Part shown: positions 41,852 through 51,201 of the stretch, one piece after another
Layout: each line of letters begins with the position of its first letter
How positions within the stretch are numbered: the stretch's first letter is position 1
DNA from: an uncultured Eubacteriales bacterium
GTDB lineage: Bacteria; Bacillota; Clostridia; Monoglobales; Monoglobaceae
Direction: 5' to 3'
DNA length: 60,356 nt
NCBI GenBank assembly: GCA_900545865.1
Contig: URAN01000013.1
Location: 1 to 60,356 of the forward strand
Notes under the pieces: model-generated
Seen by the model: only the letters and a program-made list of their open reading frames with translations
What the model was told of the DNA's origin: nothing
Databases searched by the model: none
Position numbers and translations under genes: made by a program

Positions 41852-43858
41852 ATGACAGAAAATAACACAAACCAAAATTCAAGATTTTTGCCACTTTGTC
41901 GCAAGGATATGCAAAGCCGCGGCATCGACCGCCTTGACTTTGTATATGTATCGGGTGACGCATATGTTGACCACCCGGGTTTTGCGCACGCGGTGGTCTG
42001 CCGACTTTTGGAAAGTCTCGGTTATACCGTCGGCATAATCGCACAGCCCGATTGGCACACCTGTGACGATTTTAAAGAATTCGGCGAGCCGCGACTCGGC
42101 TTTCTTGTCGGCGCGGGGAATATCGATTCTATGGTGAATCATTACACCGCCGCGAAAAAACGCCGCAACACCGATTTATACTCGCCCGGCGGCAAGTCGG
42201 GCAAGCGTCCCGACAGGGCGACAATCGTATATTGCAACCGAATAAGAGAAGCTTTCGGAAATTCCGTGCCGATTATCATCGGAGGAATCGAGGCAAGCCT
42301 GAGACGTTTTGCGCACTATGATTATTGGTCGAACAAGGTTCGGCGCAGTATCCTAATCGACAGCGGTGCAGACCTTTTGATTTACGGCATGGGTGAGCAT
42401 CAGACCGCTGAGATTGCCGAACTTTTAAACCTCGGGGTATCGGTTCACGATATAAAATCAGTCAGAGGTACGGTATATAAAGAGGGCGATTGCTCACAAC
42501 TGCCGCCCGATGCGGTTATCGTTGATGACTATGACGCGGTATCGGGCGACAAGGTCGCCTATGCAAGGGCAACCGCCGCACAATATGCCGAACAGGACGC
42601 GGTGAGGGGCAAAACAATAGTCCAACGTGACCGTGACAAGTGGATAGTACAAAATCCGCCTGCCTTTCCTTTGACGGCGGACGAGATGGACAGGGTTTAT
42701 GAACTTCCGTATATGCGCGATTATCATCCGTCATACAAAAAGTTCGGCGGCGTTCCCGCAATCGAGGAGGTAAAATTTTCGATAACATCATCGCGCGGCT
42801 GTTTCGGCGCGTGCAGCTTTTGCGCTCTGACATTCCACCAGGGGCGAACGATTTCGGCGCGGAGTCACGATTCGATTATCCGCGAAGCAAAGGCTATTAC
42901 CCGTCTTTCGGGGTTTAAGGGTTATATTCACGATGTCGGCGGCCCGACCGCAAACTTTCGTGCGCCATCATGTGAGGGACAGCTCATACACGGCGTATGC
43001 AAAAATCGGCAATGCCTTTTTCCAAATCCGTGCAAGAATATGAATATTTCGCACCGCGACTATCTCGAATTGCTTAAAAAGCTCAGAAAGATTTCGAACA
43101 TAAAGCGCGTATTTATCCGCTCGGGAATCAGATATGACTATCTCTTTTATGACAAAGACGATGAGTTTTTCTATGAGCTTTGCAAGTATCACATAAGCGG
43201 ACAGCTTAAAGTCGCGCCCGAACACATATCGGACAACGTCTTAAAGTATATGGGAAAGCCCTCGGCGGATGTATATGACGGATTTTGCCGCAAGTATGAA
43301 CGGATAAACAAAGAACTCGGCAAGGCACAATTTGTCGTACCATATCTTATGTCATCACACCCCGGCAGCAAACTCGCGGACGCGATTGCTCTTGCCGAAT
43401 ACCTGCGTGACCACAGGCTTAACCCCGAACAGGTTCAAGACTTTTATCCCACCCCGGGAAGTCTTTCGACCTGTATGTATTATACGGGCATCGATCCGAG
43501 GACAATGGAGAGTGTTTACGTTCCCGATTCATACGAAGAAAAACAGATGCAGCGCGCGCTTTTGCAATACAAGCGCCCCGAAAATTACGAAAAGGTTTAT
43601 ACCGCGCTTGTTCGTGCGAACAGACGCGATTTAATAGGCAGCGGCGCAAAATGTCTTATTCCCGACAGACCGCCGCGGACAAATACAAATAAACACAAAA
43701 ACAACGGAAAAACAAAACCGAGAGGAGATTTTAAAAATGGCAAAAATTTTGAGCGGAAAGACGGTTTCCGCAAGGGTAAAACAAGAACTGAAAATCGAGG
43801 CGGAAAACCTGACAAAAGCAGGAACAAAACCGGGTCTCGCCGTGGTAATAGTCGGTGA
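41852..43858 (+). CDS. ygiQ: YgiQ family radical SAM protein
   Basis: 668-residue YgiQ. N-terminal FVYVSGDAYVDHPGFAHAV, the IGGIEASLRRFAHYDYW segment and the radical SAM motif SSRGCFGACSFCALTFHQGR near residue 315, then KVAPEHISDNVLKYMGKPS and the C-terminal DFYPTPGSLSTCMYYTG. The last ~41 residues are Lys/Arg/Gly rich and overlap the start of folD in another frame by 122 nt, so the functional end may be nearer residue 620. Its reaction is unknown. First gene of a three-gene run with folD and a small Cys protein. Confidence 0.93.
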   Translation: MTENNTNQNSRFLPLCRKDMQSRGIDRLDFVYVSGDAYVDHPGFAHAVVCRLLESLGYTVGIIAQPDWHTCDDFKEFGEPRLGFLVGAGNIDSMVNHYTAAKKRRNTDLYSPGGKSGKRPDRATIVYCNRIREAFGNSVPIIIGGIEASLRRFAHYDYWSNKVRRSILIDSGADLLIYGMGEHQTAEIAELLNLGVSVHDIKSVRGTVYKEGDCSQLPPDAVIVDDYDAVSGDKVAYARATAAQYAEQDAVRGKTIVQRDRDKWIVQNPPAFPLTADEMDRVYELPYMRDYHPSYKKFGGVPAIEEVKFSITSSRGCFGACSFCALTFHQGRTISARSHDSIIREAKAITRLSGFKGYIHDVGGPTANFRAPSCEGQLIHGVCKNRQCLFPNPCKNMNISHRDYLELLKKLRKISNIKRVFIRSGIRYDYLFYDKDDEFFYELCKYHISGQLKVAPEHISDNVLKYMGKPSADVYDGFCRKYERINKELGKAQFVVPYLMSSHPGSKLADAIALAEYLRDHRLNPEQVQDFYPTPGSLSTCMYYTGIDPRTMESVYVPDSYEEKQMQRALLQYKRPENYEKVYTALVRANRRDLIGSGAKCLIPDRPPRTNTNKHKNNGKTKPRGDFKNGKNFERKDGFRKGKTRTENRGGKPDKSRNKTGSRRGNSR

Positions 43859-44597
43859 TGATTCCGCGTCAAAAGTGTATGTCGCAAATAAAGAAAAGGC
43901 GTGTGCCGAACTCGGAATATATTCCGAAAAATACGCACTTTCCGCCGACACAACCGAGGACGAGCTTTTGAATTTGATAAAAAAACTGAACTCCGATGAT
44001 AAAATTCACGGAATATTGGTACAGCTCCCTCTGCCAGAACATCTTGACGACAAGACAATCATAAATAACATACTGCCGTCCAAAGACGTTGATGCTTTTC
44101 ACCCGACAAATGTTGGTCGGATTATGATAGGTGACTTTGACTTTGTTCCGTGTACCCCGGCCGGCATTATGGAACTTATACACGAGAGCGGCGTTGAGGT
44201 CGGCGGCAAGGAATGCGTTGTCATAGGCAGAAGCAATATTGTCGGAAAGCCGATGTCAATGCTTTTGCTGCACGAAAACGGAACAGTCACCGTATGCCAT
44301 TCAAAAACAGCGGACTTAAAAGCACAGACGCGCCGTGCCGATATTTTGGTTGCCGCGGTCGGTATTCCGAAATTCGTCAAAGCGGATATGGTAAAGCCCG
44401 GGGCGGTTGTGATAGATGTCGGCATGGACAGAGATGAAAACGGAAAGCTTTGCGGCGATGTTGATTTTGACGAGGTCGAAAAGGTCGCATCGGCAATAAC
44501 GCCCGTTCCGGGCGGCGTAGGCCCGATGACGATTGCGATGCTTATGCGCAACACGATAACGGCGGCAAAGCGTGCACACGAAAACAAAGCGAAATAA
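43737..44597 (+). CDS. folD: methylenetetrahydrofolate dehydrogenase/cyclohydrolase
   Basis: 286-residue bifunctional FolD, interconverting 5,10-methylene- and 10-formyl-tetrahydrofolate. Motifs: YVANKEKACAELGI (catalytic Lys), ILVQLPLPEH, PCTPAGIMELI, VVIGRSNIVGKPMSMLL and TPVPGGVGPMTIAML. ATG 43737 follows GAGAGGAG. Translation begins inside the 3' end of ygiQ. It feeds one-carbon units to purine synthesis. Confidence 0.97.
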   Translation: MAKILSGKTVSARVKQELKIEAENLTKAGTKPGLAVVIVGDDSASKVYVANKEKACAELGIYSEKYALSADTTEDELLNLIKKLNSDDKIHGILVQLPLPEHLDDKTIINNILPSKDVDAFHPTNVGRIMIGDFDFVPCTPAGIMELIHESGVEVGGKECVVIGRSNIVGKPMSMLLLHENGTVTVCHSKTADLKAQTRRADILVAAVGIPKFVKADMVKPGAVVIDVGMDRDENGKLCGDVDFDEVEKVASAITPVPGGVGPMTIAMLMRNTITAAKRAHENKAK

Positions 44598-44607
44598 GGA
44601 GCAAAGT

Positions 44608-44781
44608 ATGACAAATTGCGAGGAATGTATAAACTATTATTATGACGAGGAATACGAATGCAATTCGTGTATGATGAACCTTGACGAGGATGAAATGTAT
44701 CGATTTGTAAAGGGCAGCTTTTCGGATTGCCCTTATTACCGCCGAGGTGACGATTATACAATCGTCCGTAAACAGAATTAA
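44608..44781 (+). CDS. small Cys-containing protein (DUF6472-like)
   Basis: 57-residue acidic protein (MTNCEECINYYYDEEYECNS). Four cysteines in two CxxC pairs (CEEC, CNSC) plus one near the end (SDCPYYRRGDDYTIVRKQN) suggest zinc or cluster binding. ATG 44608 with AAGGAG 7 nt upstream. Homologues of this style commonly follow folD in Clostridia; I recognise the DUF6472 pattern with moderate confidence. Function unknown. Confidence 0.75.
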   Translation: MTNCEECINYYYDEEYECNSCMMNLDEDEMYRFVKGSFSDCPYYRRGDDYTIVRKQN

Positions 44782-44850
44782 AATTTGTGCGTATAACCAT
44801 AATGGCAAATCAAAATAATTTTTACGTGTCAAGTTTTAAGTGAAACAAGG

Positions 44851-44880
44851 CAGTAGGGGCGGGCGTCCCCGACCGCCCAC
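44851..44880. repeat. dispersed GTAGGGG palindromic repeat, copy 2
   Basis: GTAGGGGCGGGCGTCC followed by CCGACCGCCCAC can fold on itself (GGGCGG/CCGCCC) and matches the copy at 36193-36224. It lies in the folD-copA intergenic gap. Confidence 0.6.
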
Positions 44881-44900
44881 ACGGATGAAATATTAAAATA

Positions 44901-44932
44901 TGCGGCATACCTTTTATATTCGGTATGCCGCA
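44901..44932. terminator. bidirectional terminator between folD operon and copA
   Basis: TGCGGCATACC (44901-44911) and GGTATGCCGCA (44922-44932) form an 11-bp stem between convergent genes, with T-rich sequence on both sides. Confidence 0.85.
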
Positions 44933-44940
44933 ATAATTTT

Positions 44941-47187
44941 TTATTCAAACGGTTTAAAAAGGTTTAATCTCAAGGCGTTTGACACAACGCAAAAACTCGA
45001 CAGGCTCATCGCCGCCGCTCCGAACATCGGGTTCAGAGTAAGTCCGAGACCGACAAAGCACCCTGCCGCGAGCGGGATTCCTATAATGTTATATATAAAC
45101 GCCCAAAACAGGTTTTCGTGTATGTTTCTGAGAGCGGCACGGCTCAGTTTTATCGCGCCGCAAACATCGGTCAGGCGGCTTTTTACAAGCACAACGTCCG
45201 CCGCGTCAACCGCAACGTCCGCTCCTGCGCCTATGGCTATGCCCACATCGGCTCGGGTAAGTGCCGGTGCATCATTGATTCCGTCACCGACCATTGCGAC
45301 GCTTCCGCTGCGTTTTAATTTTCGGATAACCGCCTCTTTGCCGTCGGGCAATACCCCTGCTATTACCTCGTCAACCCCGGCTTGTTTGCCTATCGCGTTC
45401 GCCGTCCTTTTGTTGTCACCGGTCAGCATTATAACCCTTATCCCCATTTTTTTAAGTTCGGCAATAGCACGTCCGCTCTCGCTCTTTATAGTGTCCGCAA
45501 CCGCGATTATTCCGACAACCTCATCGTCACGCGCAAAAAGCATCGGCGTTTTTCCCTGTTCCGCAAGGCTTTCGCACTTTATCCTAAGCTCGGACGGCAA
45601 TTTCGTTTTTTCGTCTATAAACTTCTCACTTCCGCCGATTACGGTCTTTCCTCCGATTTTCGCCGTCAGACCGTTGCCGGGCATAATTTCAAAGTCCTCT
45701 GCCGATTCTGCCAAAACTCCGTCTTGTTCGCCTTTTTGCATAATCGCCTTTGCGAGCGGATGCTCGCTCTTTTTTTCAAGAGATACCGCAAGCCTTATCA
45801 AATCACTCTCGGCGTTTCCGCCAAACGGAATCACATCAGTTACCTTAGGTTCGCCCTCTGTTATCGTGCCTGTTTTGTCAAGCGCAACAACCTTGACTTT
45901 TCCGCAATTTTCAAGCGCTGCCGCAGTCTTAAAGAGTATGCCAGACCGCGCGCCGACACCGTTGCCTACCATAACGGCAACGGGTGTGGCAAGCCCGAGC
46001 GCACACGGACAGCTTATGACGAGAACAGAGATTCCGCGTGCAAGCGCATATGCGAATTCACGCCCGATAAGCATCCAAATTATAATCGTCAATATCGATA
46101 TTGAGATGACAATCGGCACAAATACCCCCGAAACCTTATCGGCAATCTTGGCAATCGGGGCTTTTGTCGCCGCCGCGTCACTCACCATTTTTATTATCTG
46201 AGATAACGTTGTATCAACACCGACACGTGTTGCTCTGCACTTTAAAAATCCCGATTGGTTTGTTGTTGCCGCCGACACCGAATCCCCGACAGCCTTGTCA
46301 ACGGGAATGCTCTCACCGGTCAGCGCCGCCTCGTTCACCGCACTTGACCCCTCTAAAACAACGCCGTCAACGGGAATATTCTCACCGGGGCGGACAACAA
46401 AAACATCGTCTGTCTTTACCTGTGCAACGGGAACGGTTACCTCTTTGCCGTCACGAACCAAAACCGCGGTTTGCGGCGCAAGTTTCATAAGGCTTTTGAG
46501 GGCATCCGTCGTCTTGCCCTTTGACTTTGCCTCAAGCATCTTTCCGACAGTGATAAGCGTTAAAATCATTGCCGCCGATTCAAAATAAAACTCGTCCATA
46601 TACATCATTACGGCGTGCACATCACCCGATACCTGCGCCCCCGTCATAGCCAAAAGCGCATAAACGCTCCAGCCGTAAGACGCCGCCGAACCGAGCGCAA
46701 CCAACGTATCCATGTTCGGCGCACGATGCCAAAGGCTTGTAAAACCGCTTATGAAAAACTGTTGATTTATAACCATTATCGCGGTTGTCAAAAGCAGCTG
46801 TATAAGCCCCATAGCAACGTGGTTGTTCTCAATCGATTTCGGCAAGGGAAAGCCGAACATCATATGTCCCATCGAAAAATACATCAGGACAACCAAAAGC
46901 ACAACCGATGAAATAAGCCTTTTTTTGAGTTTCGGCGTAACCGTGTCCGCAAGAGTGTCATCGGCGGATTTTGATTCCGCTTTATCATCGCCTTTGAGTG
47001 ACGCGCCATAGCCTGCCGCCTTAACCGCTTTTATTATTGCGCCGCTGTCCGCCGTCCCCTCAACGCCCATTGAGTTCGTCAAAAGGCTTACCGAACAGGA
47101 CGTTACGCCCTCTACCTTTGACACCGCCTTTTCGACCCTTGCGGAACACGCCGCACAGTTCATACCCATAACATTATATTGTGTCAT
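44941..47187 (-). CDS. copA: copper-exporting P1B-type ATPase
   Basis: 748-residue heavy-metal ATPase. One N-terminal HMA domain with MNCAACSARVEKAV (CxxC). Eight predicted membrane helices, the actuator TGES, the CPC motif VISCPCALGLATPVAVM, phosphorylation site LDKTGTITEGEPK, the SEHPLAKAI histidine motif and GDGINDAPALTRADVGIA. The CPC motif predicts Cu(I) export. Lies 87 bp after csoR and is transcribed with it. It lacks the second HMA domain of many CopAs and no copZ is seen. Confidence 0.96.
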   Translation of the reverse strand: MTQYNVMGMNCAACSARVEKAVSKVEGVTSCSVSLLTNSMGVEGTADSGAIIKAVKAAGYGASLKGDDKAESKSADDTLADTVTPKLKKRLISSVVLLVVLMYFSMGHMMFGFPLPKSIENNHVAMGLIQLLLTTAIMVINQQFFISGFTSLWHRAPNMDTLVALGSAASYGWSVYALLAMTGAQVSGDVHAVMMYMDEFYFESAAMILTLITVGKMLEAKSKGKTTDALKSLMKLAPQTAVLVRDGKEVTVPVAQVKTDDVFVVRPGENIPVDGVVLEGSSAVNEAALTGESIPVDKAVGDSVSAATTNQSGFLKCRATRVGVDTTLSQIIKMVSDAAATKAPIAKIADKVSGVFVPIVISISILTIIIWMLIGREFAYALARGISVLVISCPCALGLATPVAVMVGNGVGARSGILFKTAAALENCGKVKVVALDKTGTITEGEPKVTDVIPFGGNAESDLIRLAVSLEKKSEHPLAKAIMQKGEQDGVLAESAEDFEIMPGNGLTAKIGGKTVIGGSEKFIDEKTKLPSELRIKCESLAEQGKTPMLFARDDEVVGIIAVADTIKSESGRAIAELKKMGIRVIMLTGDNKRTANAIGKQAGVDEVIAGVLPDGKEAVIRKLKRSGSVAMVGDGINDAPALTRADVGIAIGAGADVAVDAADVVLVKSRLTDVCGAIKLSRAALRNIHENLFWAFIYNIIGIPLAAGCFVGLGLTLNPMFGAAAMSLSSFCVVSNALRLNLFKPFE

Positions 47188-47274
47188 ATCAAAAACCTCA
47201 CTTTCTCAATCGCCGCATAATATCACTTTTGATATTTTTCGTCATATACCTGTTTTTCCCCAAATTTATGACTT

Positions 47275-47583
47275 CTATTTCATTAATTTTTGAATTGTCA
47301 TGACAAGCTCGTCAACAACCGAATCATCACCGTTTTTAATATCGCGGACAACACAGGTGTGTATGTGATTCGCCAAAATTTCTTTGTTAAAGGCGTTGAT
47401 TGCCGCGCTGACCGCCGCGGATTGAATCAAAATATCGTTGCAATAACAATCACGCTCAATCATCGATTGGATTCCGCGAATCTGACCCTCAATGCGCTTT
47501 AGCCTGTTTTGCATCTTCTTTTTTTGCTCATCGGTGCGCAAGGTTCGCTTTTCGCCCGAGCAACAGCACTTTTTCTCGCTCAT
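47275..47583 (-). CDS. csoR: copper-sensing repressor CsoR
   Basis: 102-residue DUF156 family repressor. Copper-binding residues of the Cys-His-Cys type are visible: ERDCYCNDILIQ and NHIHTCVV. Arg/Lys-rich LKRIEGQIRGIQSMIE is the DNA-binding region. N-terminus CCCSGEK is unusually cysteine rich. First gene of the copper operon, with copper-box palindromes over its promoter. Confidence 0.95.
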   Translation of the reverse strand: MSEKKCCCSGEKRTLRTDEQKKKMQNRLKRIEGQIRGIQSMIERDCYCNDILIQSAAVSAAINAFNKEILANHIHTCVVRDIKNGDDSVVDELVMTIQKLMK

Positions 47584-47633
47584 TTATATCACCGTCCCGT
47601 TATTTTAAATTATGAAAGTATTTCAAACGCAAA

Positions 47634-47680
47634 ATACCCCTTATGGGTATAATTATATACCTATATGGGGTATTTGTCAA
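47634..47680 (-). promoter_or_regulatory. csoR-copA promoter with two copper boxes
   Basis: TTGACA (47675-47680) and TATAAT (47652-47657) are 17 bp apart on the minus strand. ATACCCCTTATGGGTAT (47634-47650) and ACCTATATGGGGTAT (47659-47673) are two CsoR-type palindromes, one in the spacer and one just downstream of the -10 box. Confidence 0.85.
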
Positions 47681-47713
47681 GGGGCTATTTGAATTTTTCA
47701 AACATCGATATTT

Positions 47714-48874
47714 TTAAAACAAAATATCCTTAAAACAAACCATCGGCTCATTTTTGTCATAGTCCCAGCTGTGATATGCTCCGCCGCGGCAAAAAGCATT
47801 TTCGCTGCATTTTAAACATTTATCGTTCTTCTCACATAAATCACTGCGGAATATTCTAAACTTATTTTCCCACACATCTTTGAGATTGTCTTTTAAAATA
47901 TTGCCTTGAATCAACTCGGAACGGCGCTCAATGTCCAAACAAGCACCTATATCTCCGTTTGACATAATGCTCGCTGTATACAGACCTGCATTGCAAAGAA
48001 AATACCAATCTCTTACCGCGCGTTCATACTCAAATCCGAGATAATGACTACAGCCGTAAGTTACGGGATACCCCTCCATGCGCTTATCTCTTATAAAGTT
48101 CATCAAGTATTTGTACTCATCCGCATTCAATATAAGTTCTGAATGTTCCTTTGCCCTGCCTATCGGTTCAATATTTACAACTCTCCACGATGTTATGTCC
48201 ACATCACAAAGAAATTCAAACAGCGCGTCCAGTTCGGATATATTACGATGATTTATCACGGTGGTAACCTGAATATGCTCAAAGCCCTCGTTTCTTACCA
48301 GAGCATTTATGCCGTTCATCGCAGACTCAAAAGCTCCCTTTCTGCCTCTTAATTTATCGTGCGTGTCTTTAAGCCCGTCAATACTTATTGATATGGTTCT
48401 CATTCCACACTCCCACAGCTTTTGAGCGACCGTATCATCAATCAATGTTCCGTTGCTTGTCATTCCCCATATGTAGCCTAGGTCGTTTGCATATGACATA
48501 ATTTCAAAAAAATCTTTTCGCAAGAGCGGCTCTCCGCCCGTAATATCAAGCATAATTTCGGAAATATCAAAATCACGTTTGACATCATCGAGAATCTTTT
48601 TGTATTGCTTGGCGGTAAGTTCGTTATATTTACTGTTTTCTTCACAGTGGCTTCCGCAATGGATGCATTTTTCATTGCACCTCAATGTTAATTCAAGAAA
48701 TAAGTTTTTCAGCGGAGGATTGTTCAGTATGCTTTTTCTGTATGCTGACAAAATATTAAGCTCATATTCCTTTAATTTATCCGATTTGGTGTTTATATCG
48801 GTTTCACCGCCCGAATTCGTTTGTGTTATTTCGGCACATTTTTTCAAATCACCGTTATCTTTTGCCTTTGACAT
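47714..48874 (-). CDS. radical SAM/SPASM peptide maturase
   Basis: 386-residue radical SAM enzyme. The first ~50 residues are a variable leader-recognition region. The radical SAM motif CNEKCIHCGSHC is near residue 66, GGEPLL follows at about 114, and a C-terminal SPASM domain (about 295-386) carries the cysteines of auxiliary clusters (CNAGLYTASIMSNGDIGACLDI, LCEKNDKCLKCSENAFCRGG, MVCFKDI). Start ATG with GGGAG 6 nt upstream. It is encoded 22 bp after a small lipoprotein-like peptide gene, the arrangement typical of a maturase and its ribosomal peptide substrate. The chemistry is not evident. Confidence 0.88.
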   Translation of the reverse strand: MSKAKDNGDLKKCAEITQTNSGGETDINTKSDKLKEYELNILSAYRKSILNNPPLKNLFLELTLRCNEKCIHCGSHCEENSKYNELTAKQYKKILDDVKRDFDISEIMLDITGGEPLLRKDFFEIMSYANDLGYIWGMTSNGTLIDDTVAQKLWECGMRTISISIDGLKDTHDKLRGRKGAFESAMNGINALVRNEGFEHIQVTTVINHRNISELDALFEFLCDVDITSWRVVNIEPIGRAKEHSELILNADEYKYLMNFIRDKRMEGYPVTYGCSHYLGFEYERAVRDWYFLCNAGLYTASIMSNGDIGACLDIERRSELIQGNILKDNLKDVWENKFRIFRSDLCEKNDKCLKCSENAFCRGGAYHSWDYDKNEPMVCFKDILF

Positions 48875-48896
48875 TTTTACTCCCTCTTTTTACGTG

Positions 48897-49145
48897 CTAT
48901 TTCTTTGTTTCCGTTTTCGGCTGCTCCTGCTGTTTCTGCTCCTGCTCTTGTTGCTTTTCCCGTTCTTCTTGCCCTTGCGGTCCCTGTGCCTTTCTTTCCC
49001 TCTCTTCTATTATGCTCGGTGGTGGTGATGCGTAAAGAGGCGGCACGACATTTTTTTCCGCTTCAAATTTATAACAACCGCCGATTATGCTTGCCGCCAG
49101 ACTCTTCACCACTATTCCACCTATGATTTTGTTTGTTTTTTTCAT
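48897..49145 (-). CDS. small lipoprotein-like peptide, candidate RiPP precursor
   Basis: 82-residue peptide. It starts MKKTNKIIGGIVVKSLAASI followed by IGGCYKF, a hydrophobic leader ending in a double glycine before cysteine, which fits either a lipobox or a PCAT-type leader cleavage site. Next comes NVVPPLYASPPPS, a Pro/Tyr-rich patch with modifiable residues, and a long Gln/Glu/Lys-rich tail (EEREKQQEQEQKQQEQ). ATG 49145 has a strong AGGAGGG site; the frame upstream to 49181 lacks support. Directly precedes the radical SAM/SPASM gene and lies in the same strand as NHLM-type exporter remnants. Substrate status is inference. Confidence 0.6.
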   Translation of the reverse strand: MKKTNKIIGGIVVKSLAASIIGGCYKFEAEKNVVPPLYASPPPSIIEERERKAQGPQGQEEREKQQEQEQKQQEQPKTETKK

Positions 49146-49240
49146 GTTAATCTCCCTCCTGCCGTCCGCGCGTCTGCACAAACGGAAATGAATATGCCGA
49201 CAAGCGGCTATTTTTTACCATCATAAACTTTTTTAAGATT

Positions 49241-51122
49241 TTATCCCTTTTCTTTATATCGCACAACGGTGCGCCGTTCAACATCGATTCTCGTATCATC
49301 ATCAATATCAAAATCATTCGGGTCATCGGTGTCCCAATCCGACCAGTCCGTCCAGTCGCCCCACCACTGATAATAATAGAGCCAACCGATTGTTCTGTAA
49401 CGATACATCGTATATTCGCCACCGCTCTCATCCATTACATAATACCGATAACAACCGTTCGAACAGCGGTTTAGCTCTCCGTCCGAATTATACGTCACAT
49501 ATCCGCCCTGTCCGTCGGGCGCGGCAGGCAGCATATAATCAAACCACCCAATATCGTGGCGTATACATTGGTCGTGAAATTTATAATCCGCCGTCATGTA
49601 CCTGTTATTCACATCATCGATTGCACCGGTGCAATAGTGCGCAAATTTATACCGCTTTGGTTCATACTCGGTTTTTGTTTCAACCTCACGTGAGCTGCTT
49701 TCGCTTACGCTCTCTCTTTGCCAATCGCTCCATTCGCCGTAAATTTTCTCTTCTTTAATCGGCCAATGTCCGAGATATACTCCGTCCTCGCTCGTCTTAT
49801 ATTCTCTCCTGCACGTTCGGTATCTGTATTCATCTCTTTTTTCGATATAATACAAATCATCGTCAACGTCATTCGGCAGCTCGTCCGTCCACGCCGACCA
49901 TTTGAACTCTTTCGGCTCTATATCGACCGTGCTTGTACGCTCTGTCCAATTGACATCGCACCCCAAGCCCTCGGCAACCGCCCTGACGGGAACGAGTGTT
50001 CTTGCCGACACGACAATCGGTGCGGTATCAAGGGTGATTTTTTTGTTATTGACATACATCGTCTTGCTGTTCACCGTCACCTTAACCGTGCGGTCGCCCT
50101 TTTTGCCCGTTGCCGTCTGTTCAGAATCGTTCCAGCTCACGTCCGCGCCAAGCTCCTCAAAAATCTTGCGCATCGGAACCATTGTCCTGTCATTGTACAA
50201 AATCGGCTCGCGATCGAACCTTATTCTCTCGCCCGAAATCCTTACCGTTATATCATCATACGGCTCGCGGATGTATATCGGCACTTCTTTTGCAAGGGTC
50301 TCGCCGTCACTGAACGAAGTTATTGCCTTTAGGGTATGCCGCCCGCCGCCGAAATCCGACGCATCTATATATTCCATATACGGAATATCGCTTGACTGTC
50401 CGACATACTCGCCGTCTATAAAATACACGGCCGATTTTGGTTCCGCTCCGAATTTGCGCGCATAGCACGCAACGGGAAAGATACTCTCAACCGTCTCGCC
50501 GCCCTCAAATCGGCGATAATTCATATCCGTTTCGCCGTTATAGCTGCCCTGTATGAACCGCGACCCCTTTGTCATATTCAAAAACTCGTTTTGCATCTCT
50601 GAGTTTTCCGAAAGCCGATAATCATACTTTTCATCAGGCGAATCAACATACCAGTCAAAGTATGCCATAAGCTTTACCTGGGGATAGACCATTGGGATAT
50701 AACCCAAGTATTGTTTAAGCCTTGTCAAGGCGAAATCGGACATACTCTCGCCCGTCTTGACAAGAGTGTGACCACTTCCGAATTCGGATAACATTATCGG
50801 CTTGCGGTTGCCGTAAGTTTCGACAATCTTTTGTATTGCCCTCACGGGTTCAGAGCTGTCACCGGCTTTAAACGCAATCTGTGAGTTCCACGGCTGAGTC
50901 TTATCGCCCCGAAAATATTTATGCGCATATGACGAGATTCCCACCCAATCGACATATTCATCACCCGGGTAATAATCGTCCGTGTTTATATACCAGTTCG
51001 ACACCTGGTTCGGACTCCGATTTAAGCCCCCAAAATTCCGAGGGAAACTCATACGCGAACACGCAAGGCACAGCACCGCACACAACCGCTATGCAAATAA
51101 AAAGACTTATTATTTTCTTCAT
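49241..51122 (-). pseudogene. GH26-like glycosidase with CuAO-N domain, broken
   Basis: The ATG at 51122 follows a perfect AGGAGG and encodes a signal peptide (MKKIISLFICIAVVCGAVPC) and EFPSEFWGL. A G5 run (C5 at 51027-51031) shifts the frame; with one G fewer the protein continues NRSPNQVSNWYINTDDYYPG into a frame open to 49241. That frame has the second half of a GH26-type barrel (VDWVGISSYAHKYF; PIMLSEFGSGH with the likely nucleophile), a copper amine oxidase N-like domain (DREPILYNDRTMVPMRKIFE, ARTLVPVRAVAEGLG) and a Trp/Tyr-rich C-terminus. The first half of the barrel, with the acid/base Glu, is missing, so an internal deletion is inferred in addition to the frameshift. Confidence 0.7.
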
Positions 51123-51201
51123 ATAAACCTCCTGTATCTCTATATGTTTATACACGCAAGAATCGATTTTGTTACACTTTTTCGAAAAAACTTTAAAATT
51201 T

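Noticed and set aside
44900..46201. 433-codon open frame on the plus strand opposite copA
   Set aside because: It is the antisense shadow of the conserved copA gene; it has no ribosome binding site and its composition is biased Ser/Pro/Ile, without a recognisable domain.
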